DNA of 64,000 nt from Actinoplanes regularis. Lineage in GTDB: Bacteria > Actinomycetota > Actinomycetes > Mycobacteriales > Micromonosporaceae. Positions 17,480 through 24,890 of this stretch are shown here, piece after piece. How positions within the stretch are numbered: position 1 is the first letter of the stretch; each line of letters starts with the position of its first letter. Under the pieces are notes generated by a model. That model did no database searches, was not told where the DNA came from, and worked only from the letters and a program-made list of their open reading frames with translations. The DNA lies in the NCBI RefSeq assembly GCF_900188005.1, contig NZ_FZNR01000024.1, forward strand, positions 1-64,000. The letters are read 5' to 3'. The translations under genes and the position numbers were made by a program.

Positions 17480-17745
17480 GTGGTCTCCTTGGCCGCGTCC
17501 AGGACGGCGTCCACCACATCGGCGACGGTGGTGAAGACCCGGCCGGCGAAGATGTCGTCGTCCAGCGTCACGTCCAGTTCGTCCTCGAGCCGGACGAGCA
17601 TGCCGAGGAACCCGAGGGAGTTGACCCGCAGCAGTTCGCCGTCGAGCGGCTCGTCGTCGGGAACCGTGTCCGGGTCGATACTCAGGCGCGACTCCCGCAC
17701 GAGCAGGCGCTTGACCGCGCCGTTGACCCGCTTGTGGTCGGTCAT
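17476..17745 (-). CDS. Acyl carrier protein (discrete)
   Basis: This 89-residue carrier protein has its modification serine in LLRVNSLGFLGMLVRLEDEL, with acidic helices on either side. The ATG at 17745 is provided by the end of a 77-bp repeat unit: its GGAGGTGG Shine-Dalgarno and the ATGA overlap both lie in the repeat. It directly precedes the TrpB2-like gene (ATGA overlap), which suggests, but does not prove, that the TrpB2-like enzyme or the ProA-type reductase acts on this carrier. Confidence 0.9.
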   Translation of the reverse strand: MTDHKRVNGAVKRLLVRESRLSIDPDTVPDDEPLDGELLRVNSLGFLGMLVRLEDELDVTLDDDIFAGRVFTTVADVVDAVLDAAKETT

Positions 17746-17822
17746 GCCGCCACCTCCGCTTCGCTCCGGCGCCGGCATGACTTGACAACTGAGCTGACCG
17801 ATTCGCTCGCAAGCTCGGTCAT
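17742..17822 (-). CDS. Mini-ORF of 26 codons within repeat unit 2
   Basis: This repeat unit is an open frame of 26 codons, beginning MTELASESVSSVVKSC and ending SEAEVAA. Its TGA overlaps the ATG of the ACP gene (ATGA at 17742-17745), and its own ATG overlaps the stop of the preceding mini-ORF. A GGAGGTGG Shine-Dalgarno near its 3' end sits in the correct place for the next gene. Whether the peptide has a function is unknown. Translation through it would couple the ProA-type gene to the ACP gene. Confidence 0.45.
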   Translation of the reverse strand: MTELASESVSSVVKSCRRRSEAEVAA

Positions 17823-17899
17823 GCCGCCACCTCCGCTTCGCTCCAGCGTCGGCATGACTTGACAACTGAGCTGACCGATTCGCTCGCAAGCTCGCTCAT
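17819..17899 (-). CDS. Mini-ORF of 26 codons within repeat unit 1
   Basis: This is the first of two tandem mini-ORFs. Its ATG overlaps the TGA of the ProA-type gene (ATGA, 17896-17899), and its stop overlaps the ATG of the next unit. The peptide starts MSELASESVSSVVKSC, differs from its neighbour at only two residues (S/T at position 2 and W/R at position 19), and has a near-identical paralogue at 19931-20011. Conservation of frame, start and stop in three units suggests selection on translation or on the RNA. Confidence 0.45.
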   Translation of the reverse strand: MSELASESVSSVVKSCRRWSEAEVAA

Positions 17900-19173
17900 G
17901 CCGGCTCACTCCCGCCGCGCAGTGTGCCGGCCGCGTCGATGACCCAGCTGTAGGTGAGCAGCGCGGACAGGTCGACGGGCCCGCGGACGTGCAGCCGTCC
18001 GGTGCTGATGGACAGTTCCGGACCGAGCCCCATCGTCGGCCCGTCGTGCAGCCGCAGCGAGCCGTTCACCACGAGCGCGGCGGCGTCGACACGCGAGACG
18101 AACGCGTCGACGACGCCCTGATCGGCCGCCACCACCCCTTCGGTGTGTCCGGAACCGAACCGCCGGATGTGCTGCACCGCGTCGTCGAGGCCGGCGATCG
18201 GCCGTACGCCGACCGAGCGTTCGAGGAACTCCCGGCCGTCATCCGTCCCGGCGAGCTCGGCCACGGCGGCGCCCGCCGGCACGGAGGCGTTCAGGCGCGG
18301 GTCGACCCGCAACAGCCACGGCTCGCCGCTCCCGTCGCCGGCGTCCACCAGCCGTCCGACAAGCTCCCCGGCCACCTCGGCGTGGGCCAGAACCAGCTCC
18401 AGCGTGTTGCACGCGGTCGGCTCGGCGAGCTTGCTGTCCAGCGCGATCCGGGCGGCCAGGTCGAGGTCCGCGCTGCGGTCGACGTAGAGGTGGTTGACCC
18501 CGCCCCCGCTGGCGATCACCGGAATGGTGGAGCTGGTCCGGCAGTAGTCGATCAGCGTGGGGCTGCCGCGCGGGATCAGCACGTCGACCGCGTCGTGCCG
18601 GCGCAGCAGCGCCCGCACCACCTTGCGGTCCGGGTCGGTGACGATCTGGGCGGCACCGGCCGGCAGACCGGCGTCGGCGAGCGCCTTGTCCACCGCGTCG
18701 CCGAGAGCCTGATTGGTGCCGGCGATCTCGGATCCGCCGCGCAGGACGACCACGTTGCCGGTCGCCACCGGCAGCAGGGCGCCCTCCACGGTCACCGTCG
18801 GCCGGGCCTCGTAGATCATCAGTGCCACACCGACGGGCTTCGGCACCCGCCGGACCAGGGTGCCGTTGCCGGCGCGGTGCCCGGCGGCCGGCGCGGTCAC
18901 CGCGGGCAGTGCCGTCCGGGTCCGTTCGGCGAGGCCGAGCAGGGCCCGCAGATGCTGGTCTCCCAGCGAGAGCCGGTCGAGCAGGGCGGGGCCCATCCCG
19001 GTCGCGGCGGCCCGGCCGACGTCGGCGGCGTTCGCCGTCAGGACCGTGGGCCAGGCCTCGGTGAGACGGTCCGCCAGCGCGACGCAGTACTGCTCGTAGC
19101 GGGCGTCACCGGGCGGCGGCATCTGCTCCCGGGCGCGTCCCGCGACGGCGAGAAGGTGTTCTACATCGGTCAC
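17896..19173 (-). CDS. Gamma-glutamyl phosphate reductase (ProA)-family enzyme
   Basis: This 425-residue NADPH-dependent aldehyde-dehydrogenase-fold enzyme matches ProA across its length. It has VPKPVGVALMIYEARPTVT near residue 100, NVVVLRGGSEIAGTN, RGSPTLIDYC, the catalytic-cysteine region PTACNTLELVL, and the late GPTMGLGPELSISTGRLHVRGP. ProA makes glutamate semialdehyde from glutamyl phosphate. No gamma-glutamyl kinase is present here, so the substrate may be an acyl phosphate or carrier thioester made by the cluster. The GTG start at 19173 overlaps the SDR stop (GTGA). Its stop abuts the tandem repeat. Confidence 0.87.
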   Translation of the reverse strand: MTDVEHLLAVAGRAREQMPPPGDARYEQYCVALADRLTEAWPTVLTANAADVGRAAATGMGPALLDRLSLGDQHLRALLGLAERTRTALPAVTAPAAGHRAGNGTLVRRVPKPVGVALMIYEARPTVTVEGALLPVATGNVVVLRGGSEIAGTNQALGDAVDKALADAGLPAGAAQIVTDPDRKVVRALLRRHDAVDVLIPRGSPTLIDYCRTSSTIPVIASGGGVNHLYVDRSADLDLAARIALDSKLAEPTACNTLELVLAHAEVAGELVGRLVDAGDGSGEPWLLRVDPRLNASVPAGAAVAELAGTDDGREFLERSVGVRPIAGLDDAVQHIRRFGSGHTEGVVAADQGVVDAFVSRVDAAALVVNGSLRLHDGPTMGLGPELSISTGRLHVRGPVDLSALLTYSWVIDAAGTLRGGSEPA

Positions 19174-19934
19174 CACATGAACTGCCCACCATCCACGATC
19201 AGTTTCTGTCCGGTCAGGTAGCCGCTCGCCGGCCCGATCAGGAACTCCAGCGCGTCGGCGACCTCCTCGGTGGTGCCGATACGCCCACGGGGAATCTCCG
19301 TCACCACCGCGGCCCGGGCCGCCGGGTCGTCGAGCCGGAACCGGGTCACCAGTTCCGCGGTCTCGGTCATGCCGGGGATCAGGCAGTTGACCCGGATCCG
19401 CGGCGCCAGCTCGAGCGCGAGGCACTTGGTCAGTTGCAGTACGCCTGCCTTGCTGGCGCAGTAGTTGGCACCGTCGCGGCGCGGCCGGATTCCGGTGGTG
19501 GCGCCCACGTTCACGATCGCGCCGTCGCGGCCGGACGCCATCATCGCGGGAGCGAACGCATGGCAGAGGTGGAAGGTGCCGGACAGGTTCGTGTCGAGCA
19601 CCCGCCGCCACTGTTCGACCGACATCTGCAGGAACGGCCGGTCGATGTTGATGCCGGCGTTGTTGACCAGCACGGCCGGCGTACCGTGCGCGGCCAGCAC
19701 CTCGGCCGCGGCGGTCGCCACCGCGCCGCCGTCGGCGATGTCCAGCCGCAGCGGGTGGAACGCGCCGCCGAGTTCGGCGGCCGCGGCGGCCGCCGCCGTG
19801 GCGTCGACGTGGTACAGGGCCACCACCCGATGTCCCAGTTTGATCAGGCGGCGGCTCATCGCCAGGCCGATCCCCCGGGTCCCACCACTGACCACCGCAA
19901 GCGCGCCGGCCGATTCGCTCGCAAGCTCGGTCAT
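19170..19934 (-). CDS. Short-chain dehydrogenase/reductase (FabG-like)
   Basis: This 254-residue SDR has the cofactor motif VSGGTRGIGLAM near residue 14, LVNNAGINI, NVGATTGI with the catalytic region, and the YCASK Tyr-Lys pair, plus a C-terminal YLTGQKLIVDGG. It should reduce or oxidise a carbonyl/alcohol using NADPH, perhaps the aldehyde from the adjacent ProA-type enzyme. The first eight codons (MTELASES) are identical to the start of the 77-bp repeat's mini-ORF, so its N-terminus, start codon and ribosome site come from a repeat insertion. The usual SDR start would lie about 10 residues further in. Confidence 0.92.
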   Translation of the reverse strand: MTELASESAGALAVVSGGTRGIGLAMSRRLIKLGHRVVALYHVDATAAAAAAAELGGAFHPLRLDIADGGAVATAAAEVLAAHGTPAVLVNNAGINIDRPFLQMSVEQWRRVLDTNLSGTFHLCHAFAPAMMASGRDGAIVNVGATTGIRPRRDGANYCASKAGVLQLTKCLALELAPRIRVNCLIPGMTETAELVTRFRLDDPAARAAVVTEIPRGRIGTTEEVADALEFLIGPASGYLTGQKLIVDGGQFMW

Positions 19935-20011
19935 GCCGTCACCTCCGCTGCGCTCCAGCGCCGCCATGACTTGATGACCGAGCTGGCTGATTCGCTCGCA
20001 AGCTCGCTCAT
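19912..20011. repeat. Dispersed copy of the 77-bp repeat with a partial second end
   Basis: The sequence GATTCGCTCGCAAGCTCG occurs at both ends of this segment (from 19912 and again from about 19990), enclosing one complete repeat unit. It fills the gap between the thioesterase stop and the SDR. The left end lies inside the SDR coding sequence and supplies its first eight codons. Confidence 0.85.
19931..20011 (-). CDS. Mini-ORF of 26 codons within dispersed repeat copy
   Basis: This is the third copy of the mini-ORF, beginning MSELASESASSVIKSW and ending SAAEVTA. Its ATG overlaps the TGA of the type II thioesterase (ATGA, 20008-20011), and its TGA overlaps the ATG of the SDR (ATGA, 19931-19934). 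It differs from the tandem pair at several codons, yet frame, length (26 codons) and both overlaps are kept. Confidence 0.45.
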   Translation of the reverse strand: MSELASESASSVIKSWRRWSAAEVTA

Positions 20012-20733
20012 TGGCGCACCGCCTCGGAGGTACGCCCGACGAACGGAACGACCGCGTCGAGGAGCTGCGGCAGGTGTTCGGGGTCGAACACCGCGAAATG
20101 CCCGGCGTCGAGCCGGCCGCCCCGCAACTGCGGGGCCAGTTCACGCCACCCGGCCGCGGCCTCGTCCCGGAACGCCATGTCGTCGCCCTCGCACATGAGC
20201 ATCAGCACCCGCCCGGGATAGGCCCGGTCCGCCCGGTACGCGGCAAGCGCGGCGACCTGGGTGTCGAAGACCCGCCCGACCCGCTCGGCGGTGGCCGGAT
20301 CCGGCCGCGGGCCGAGCATCCCGATGATCGTCGCGCGCAGCGCCTGGTCCTCCTCCACGGTGGAGTGCCGGGGCAGCGGCGAACCGTCGACCAGCACCAG
20401 GTCGGGCCGGTGGCCACGGTCGGCGAGCCGGACACACAGCTCCCACGCCACCGCGCCGCCGAGGGACCAGCCGAGAACGGCCTCCGGAACGGTCCCGCTC
20501 TCCTCCAGCGCCCGCAGCGCACCCTCGGCCATCTCGGCGAGGTCGTGTTCCGGCTCCTCCCCGGGCACCAGTCCGGCCGCGCGTACCGCGGTGACGTTGT
20601 GGTTCTGTCCCAGCGCCGCGGCCAGCCGCAGGTAGGGGTGCAGGCCGCCGCCGGCGCCGGGGAGCAGCAGGAAGGTCGGCCGGCTGCCGCGCCGTAGCAG
20701 CGGGACCAGGCGGCCGGGTTGCGCGGTGGTCAT
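20008..20733 (-). CDS. Type II thioesterase (alpha/beta hydrolase)
   Basis: This 241-residue thioesterase has the LLPGAGGGLHPY oxyanion region, the nucleophile motif GWSLGGAVAW near residue 98 and a catalytic His in DAGHFAVFDPEHL near 215. Such free thioesterases remove misprimed groups from NRPS/PKS carriers or release intermediates. It is coupled to the NRPS gene upstream by an ATGA overlap and is followed immediately by the mini-ORF repeat. Confidence 0.88.
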   Translation of the reverse strand: MTTAQPGRLVPLLRRGSRPTFLLLPGAGGGLHPYLRLAAALGQNHNVTAVRAAGLVPGEEPEHDLAEMAEGALRALEESGTVPEAVLGWSLGGAVAWELCVRLADRGHRPDLVLVDGSPLPRHSTVEEDQALRATIIGMLGPRPDPATAERVGRVFDTQVAALAAYRADRAYPGRVLMLMCEGDDMAFRDEAAAGWRELAPQLRGGRLDAGHFAVFDPEHLPQLLDAVVPFVGRTSEAVRQ

Positions 20734-23700
20734 CGGGCGGTCTCCGCCTCGTCGGTGCGGCCGGCGCGGACCAGGGCCGCCAGGGTCCGCACGGTGGGTG
20801 AGGCGAAGAAGTCGACGAGTGGCACCGGCACGCCGTAGCGTTCCTGCGTCTCGGCCAGGGTGGTGAAGATGTTCAGCGAGTGCGCGCCGTACTCGACCAG
20901 CGGCCGGTCCGGCTGGATACCTTCGACGCCGAGCACACCGGCCCACAGCGCGGCGAGATCGCGCTCCAGATCGTCGGCGTAGGCGATGTCATCGGCGGAC
21001 TCCTCGGCCTGCCGTTCGAGCAGCAGCGCCTCGGCGCGGCGAACCAGCTCATCCCGGTCCGTCTTACCGGTCGGGGTGGTCGGAACCTGCTCGATCGGGA
21101 AGATCCAGGCCGGCCGCATGTAGGTGGGCAGCGTGCCGGCCAGCACCTCGCCCGCCCGGTCGGGGTCGACGGTCGCGTCCGCCGCCGGGCACAGGAACAG
21201 GCCGAGTTCGCGGTCGACGCCGTCACCGCGGACCACGGCGACCGCCTGGCGTACGCCGTCGATCCGCTGCGCCACGGCCTCGATCTCGCCCAGCTCGATC
21301 CGGTAGCCACGGATCTTGACCTGGGTGTCGACGCGGCCGAGGAAGACGAGGTCGCCCCGGTCGTCGCGGACCACGAGGTCGCCGGTGCGGTACATCGTGC
21401 CGCCCGCGGAACCGGCGAACCGGTCGGCGACGAAGCGTTCCGCGGTGATCTCGGGGTCGTTGCGGTATCCGTCGGCCGGGCAGTCACCGCCCAGGAAGAG
21501 CTCGCCGGCGACTCCCGGCGGGGCGAGATGGCCGGTGGTGTCCACCACGTAGGCGGCGACCGCCGGATAGGGGATCCCGATCGGCACGTGCGCCGGCCAG
21601 ACCGGGTCCCGGTAGGACAGCCGGTGCGAGGTGACCGCGTGGGTCTCGGTGGGGCCGTAGAGGTTGACCAGGGTGCAGTGCGGGTGGGCGGTGAAGAAGG
21701 CCCGCACGTCGTCGTCGACCACGAGCTGTTCGCCGGACACGCACAGGTACCGCAGCGCGGGTAGCCGGGTTCCGCGGCCGGCCGCCACCTGCAGCAGCGG
21801 CCGCAGCGCCGCGACCGGCAGGTAGACGTGGGTCACCGCGGTCCGCGCGATGCGGTGCAGGATCGCGGGGAACATCCGGCGGTCGGCCGGCGCCCGGGAG
21901 ACCACCGTCCCGCCCGCGGCCAGCGTCGGCAGGATCTCCTGGAACGACACGTCGAAGCCGAGCGGGGCGTACTGCAGGAACCGGGTCTCGGTGTCCATCG
22001 AGAGGGCGGCGATCTGCCAGCTCGTCAGGTTGGCCAGCGGGCCGTGCCCCATCTGGACGCCCTTCGGCTGCCCGGTGGAGCCGGAGGTGTACATGATGTA
22101 GATCGGGAGGCTCGGGTCGGCGAGCGACCCGGGTATCGGATCGGTGCTGCTCGCCAGCTCGGCGACCGGGACCGCCGGCACACCGGGCGCCGGCGGCTCG
22201 CCGATGACGAAGCCGCAACCGGCGCGCTGGATCATGTACTCCAGCCGGCCGGCCGGCAGCCCGGGATCCAGCGGCAGGTACGCCGCTCCCCGCCGCAGAA
22301 TCGCCAGGATGCCGGTGACCGTGTCGCACAGTCCGGTCGCGGCGAGTCCGACCACGTCCCGTGGGCCGATGCCGCGCGCGGCCAGCCCGGCGCTGATCCG
22401 CTCGGCCTCGGCCAGCAGTTCGCCGTAGGTGAGCCGGCGGGTGGCGTCCTCGATGGCCGGCGCGTCCGGGCGCCGTTCGGCCACCGCCGACACCCAGTCC
22501 CACGGGGTGCTCCCGGTGAGCGGGCTGGTCCAGCCGTCGGATCGGACGCTGAGCGCCGCCGAGGCGTCGGCGAACAGGTCGGCGATCGGCCGGGAACCGT
22601 CGCGCAGCGCGTTGCGGACCGCGTCCCGGAGCGACGTGAGCAGGCCGTCGGCCATGGTCGGCGTGATCAGCTGCCGGTCGTACTCGAGCTCGAACAGCCA
22701 TCGCCCGTCGACCGGGGTGGCGCCCAGCCAGAGATCGAACTTCGCCGTGCCGTTGCCGGGTTCGAGCACCCGCTGGACCGCGGCGCCGTCCGGCGCCGCG
22801 CTGAAGGTGTCCTGCATGGCCAGCATGGCGGAGAACATCGGGTTCCGGTTGCTGGACCGGTCCGGCCGTACGTCGGCGACCAGCCGGTTGAAGGTGACGT
22901 CGACGTTCGCCCGGCAGAAGTCGACCGCCTCGCGCACCACCTTGCCGAGGTGCTCGTCGACCGTGCGGGTCCAGTCCACCTCGATGGTGACCGGCAGGGT
23001 GTTGACGAAGAAGCCGCCCAGGTCGAAGGCCCCCACCGTGCGCCGGGCCATGAACGGGCTGCCGATCAGGACGGTGGGGACGCCGCCGTGCCGGGCCAGC
23101 ACCGCGCCGTAGAGGCCGGAGAGGAAGACGAACGGGGAGATCTCCAACCGGCGGCAGGTCACCGCCAGCGCCGCCGTCTCCGCCTCGGAGAGGTGCCACG
23201 CGACCCGGTCGCCGGTGAACGCGGTCTGCGCCGGCCGCCCGGGCAGTGGGGCCAGCACGAGCGGGGGTACCGTCCGCAGGCGCTGCGCCCAGTCGCGGGA
23301 GCGGGCCGCGACGTTCTCGGTGCCGACGCTGCGGTTCTGCGCGTTCAGTTCCTTGCGGAACGCCGCCTCGCGGGCGACCCTGCGCCGTTCGGCCGCTTCG
23401 CCGGTGAGTCGCCCGGAGAGCGCCTCCTCCAGGTCCTGCACCAGCGGGCCGATCGACAAGCCGTCGAGGGTGATGTGGTGGTCGGCCATGATGATGGACG
23501 CGCGCGGTTCGTCCGTGCAGCGCACCGTCGCGAATCGGTACGCGGGACCGGCCGCGAGGTCGAACTCCGGCCGCCCGATCTCGCGCTGGGCCGCCTCGAC
23601 CGCCTCCTCGTAGTCACGCGCCCGGACCGTGACCCGGTGCAGCGGCAGCTCGGCCGGGGACGGCGGCGGCGTGATCCGGGCGTGCATCTCCGGCAGCATG

Positions 23701-23924
23701 CCGAACACCTGGCGCATCGCCGGCTGCACCGCGACCAGGGTCGCCAGCGCCTGTTCCACCGTGTCGACCGGAATCCGCGGATCGATGTCGAAGCGGACCA
23801 GTTGGTTGTAGACCGCGTGTCCCGGCGAACGTTCGTTGACGACCAGCAGGCCCTTCTGGGACTCGGTGATCGGTAGCCGCTCATCGGGCGAGGGCACGGT
23901 CGGGTCGGTCGTCGATGCCGTCAC
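20730..23924 (-). CDS. NRPS module: condensation - adenylation - carrier
   Basis: This 1064-residue module has a condensation domain at about 15-450 (ADHHITLDGLS, SFNRL-type FNRLV), an adenylation domain at about 480-960 (IMYTSGSTGQPKGV, GFDVSFQEIL, NLYGPTETHAV, MYRTGDLV, GYRIELGE, TPTGKTDRDEL) and a carrier at about 990-1060 with the serine in VEYGAHSLNIF. Reading the ten pocket residues by hand gives DVQYCSLAVK. The first four match published proline codes (DVQ-), but the rest do not, so a cyclic or proline-like amino acid is only a weak suggestion. The GTG start at 23924 overlaps the ACP stop (GTGA). Confidence 0.93.
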   Translation of the reverse strand: MTASTTDPTVPSPDERLPITESQKGLLVVNERSPGHAVYNQLVRFDIDPRIPVDTVEQALATLVAVQPAMRQVFGMLPEMHARITPPPSPAELPLHRVTVRARDYEEAVEAAQREIGRPEFDLAAGPAYRFATVRCTDEPRASIIMADHHITLDGLSIGPLVQDLEEALSGRLTGEAAERRRVAREAAFRKELNAQNRSVGTENVAARSRDWAQRLRTVPPLVLAPLPGRPAQTAFTGDRVAWHLSEAETAALAVTCRRLEISPFVFLSGLYGAVLARHGGVPTVLIGSPFMARRTVGAFDLGGFFVNTLPVTIEVDWTRTVDEHLGKVVREAVDFCRANVDVTFNRLVADVRPDRSSNRNPMFSAMLAMQDTFSAAPDGAAVQRVLEPGNGTAKFDLWLGATPVDGRWLFELEYDRQLITPTMADGLLTSLRDAVRNALRDGSRPIADLFADASAALSVRSDGWTSPLTGSTPWDWVSAVAERRPDAPAIEDATRRLTYGELLAEAERISAGLAARGIGPRDVVGLAATGLCDTVTGILAILRRGAAYLPLDPGLPAGRLEYMIQRAGCGFVIGEPPAPGVPAVPVAELASSTDPIPGSLADPSLPIYIMYTSGSTGQPKGVQMGHGPLANLTSWQIAALSMDTETRFLQYAPLGFDVSFQEILPTLAAGGTVVSRAPADRRMFPAILHRIARTAVTHVYLPVAALRPLLQVAAGRGTRLPALRYLCVSGEQLVVDDDVRAFFTAHPHCTLVNLYGPTETHAVTSHRLSYRDPVWPAHVPIGIPYPAVAAYVVDTTGHLAPPGVAGELFLGGDCPADGYRNDPEITAERFVADRFAGSAGGTMYRTGDLVVRDDRGDLVFLGRVDTQVKIRGYRIELGEIEAVAQRIDGVRQAVAVVRGDGVDRELGLFLCPAADATVDPDRAGEVLAGTLPTYMRPAWIFPIEQVPTTPTGKTDRDELVRRAEALLLERQAEESADDIAYADDLERDLAALWAGVLGVEGIQPDRPLVEYGAHSLNIFTTLAETQERYGVPVPLVDFFASPTVRTLAALVRAGRTDEAETAR

Positions 23925-24169
23925 CTGGTGACACCTTCCTCGCTCCGGCTTGCGGCGAGCTCGCCCAGCCACTTCTTCAGGTCGCCGACGTTGCGCAGGT
24001 CGACCAGGCGTGTCGCATCGATCTCCGCGTCGTCGTCGGCGGCCACCTCCACCGCGAGCCGCAGCAGCGACAGCGACTCCAGCCCGGCCTCGAGCAGGGG
24101 GGTGGAGTCGTCGAAGGCCACCGAGGCGTACTTGGCAATGGTCGTGTCGAGGTCAGCTGGAATCGTCAT
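23921..24169 (-). CDS. Acyl carrier protein, first gene of the operon
   Basis: This 82-residue carrier has the modification serine in LLEAGLESLSLLRLAVEV. As the first gene of the minus-strand operon, next to the C-A-PCP module, it probably presents the starter or an amine/acyl donor to the condensation domain. Its C-terminus SRSEEGVTR runs into the NRPS start by a GTGA overlap. Confidence 0.88.
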   Translation of the reverse strand: MTIPADLDTTIAKYASVAFDDSTPLLEAGLESLSLLRLAVEVAADDDAEIDATRLVDLRNVGDLKKWLGELAASRSEEGVTR

Positions 24170-24303
24170 CCGTGCTTCCCGTTCACCTGAGGAGTGGGGC
24201 TCGGCCGAACGTCGGGGACCCGACAGATAACCATCTGCTATCGCAGGAGGCCCCTACTGACATTGCGGCTTGCCGCTTTCACCGACTGAGCATCCGCGCT
24301 CCG

Positions 24304-24321
24304 ATGTTCGCTCGATGTTCG
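24304..24321. promoter_or_regulatory. Candidate SARP-binding direct repeats
   Basis: The heptamer ATGTTCG occurs at 24304-24310 and 24315-24321, an 11-bp period that places both on one DNA face. A third copy is at 24400-24406. SARP/AfsR regulators bind heptameric direct repeats spaced at 11-bp intervals near promoters. The position about 135 bp upstream of the first ACP gene, in a cluster with its own SARP, fits an activator site. Confidence 0.5.
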
Positions 24322-24556
24322 CGGGATGGAATTTGGTTGGCAGACCCGGAACAGCCCAGATCAGGTGCCCGATGAGCATCGTTCGCCGGCCAATAAAAAA
24401 TGTTCGAAATTAATTACCGGCGAGGGGTATTAACATTGATGTCATCGTATTGGTCCCGATTCGGGCGGGCTGCCGCGAGCGCCAGATATGTCCGAAATAA
24501 GGTCAGTTAGCGGCCCGGCTTTCCCTCGACGACCGCGACAACGATCGATCGACGAA

Positions 24557-24576
24557 TCTATCGGTGTGTAGATAGA
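24557..24576. promoter_or_regulatory. Inverted repeat TCTATC-N8-GATAGA
   Basis: A perfect 6-bp inverted repeat with an 8-nt spacer lies in the divergent promoter region. It could be an operator for an unidentified regulator of the MFS gene; no regulator of that type is present in the cluster. Confidence 0.3.
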
Positions 24577-24890
24577 CACTCCTAGCTACCGTGCTCTATG
24601 GTGCAACGCAGCGACGCAACGTGTCGGCGGGGGCGCCAGAGATACATTGCGGTCTCAGACCCGACCCGTTCCATCACTGAATGAGAATGCACGCATCCGC
24701 ATGATTCGGAGCGCCGGCGTGACACGCGAGAGTGCATGAAGCCCATAGGCAGCAGAGAGGCACTTCTTGGCGCGCTGTCGATCACCGGTCGACCATCAAA
24801 GGAATTCGTGCCGCATCATCCCGGAAAGCCATTAATACATCGACGGCGACTTTGTCGCGTCAAAATTATGACATCGCGCGAGGGGCGCTC

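Larger units (their letters stand above)
17741..17899. repeat. Tandem 77-bp repeat (two units)
   Basis: Units at 17741-17817 and 17818-17894 are almost identical (two visible mismatches), and the first bases of a third unit border the ProA-type stop. A dispersed copy occupies 19912-20011. The repeats contain the near-palindromic core GCTCGCAAGCTC and a GGAGGTGG ribosome site on the minus strand. They fill the only gaps longer than about 60 bp between genes of the minus-strand operon. Confidence 0.9.
24170..24890. promoter_or_regulatory. Divergent promoter region of the biosynthetic cluster (721 bp, no gene)
   Basis: This is the longest gene-free stretch in the window. It separates the minus-strand operon from the MFS/adenylation/SARP genes. 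It has AT-rich islands (notably 24390-24450 and 24800-24870) unlike the surrounding DNA, direct repeats of ATGTTCG and an inverted repeat, described separately. Open frames inside it lack actinobacterial third-position bias and recognisable proteins. Confidence 0.75.

Noticed and set aside
17480..17889. Longer ORFs starting MRANRSAQLSSH upstream of the ACP and TrpB2-like genes
   Set aside because: They are out-of-frame readings of the 77-bp repeats joined to other frames of the ACP gene; the mini-ORF frame with ATGA junctions explains the sequence better.
17741..20011. CRISPR array
   Set aside because: The repeats are adjacent without unique spacers and each unit is coding; no cas genes are present.
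23925..23960. A further degenerate copy of the 77-bp repeat at the ACP/NRPS junction
   Set aside because: Only short matches (CTCGCTCCGGC, GCGAGCTCG) are shared, and the bases encode the normal ACP C-terminus. The similarity may be chance.
24732..24890. N-terminal extension of the MFS transporter to ATG 24732
   Set aside because: The 53 extra residues have no transporter features or GC3 bias, and ATG 24891 has a better ribosome site. The region is more likely promoter DNA.
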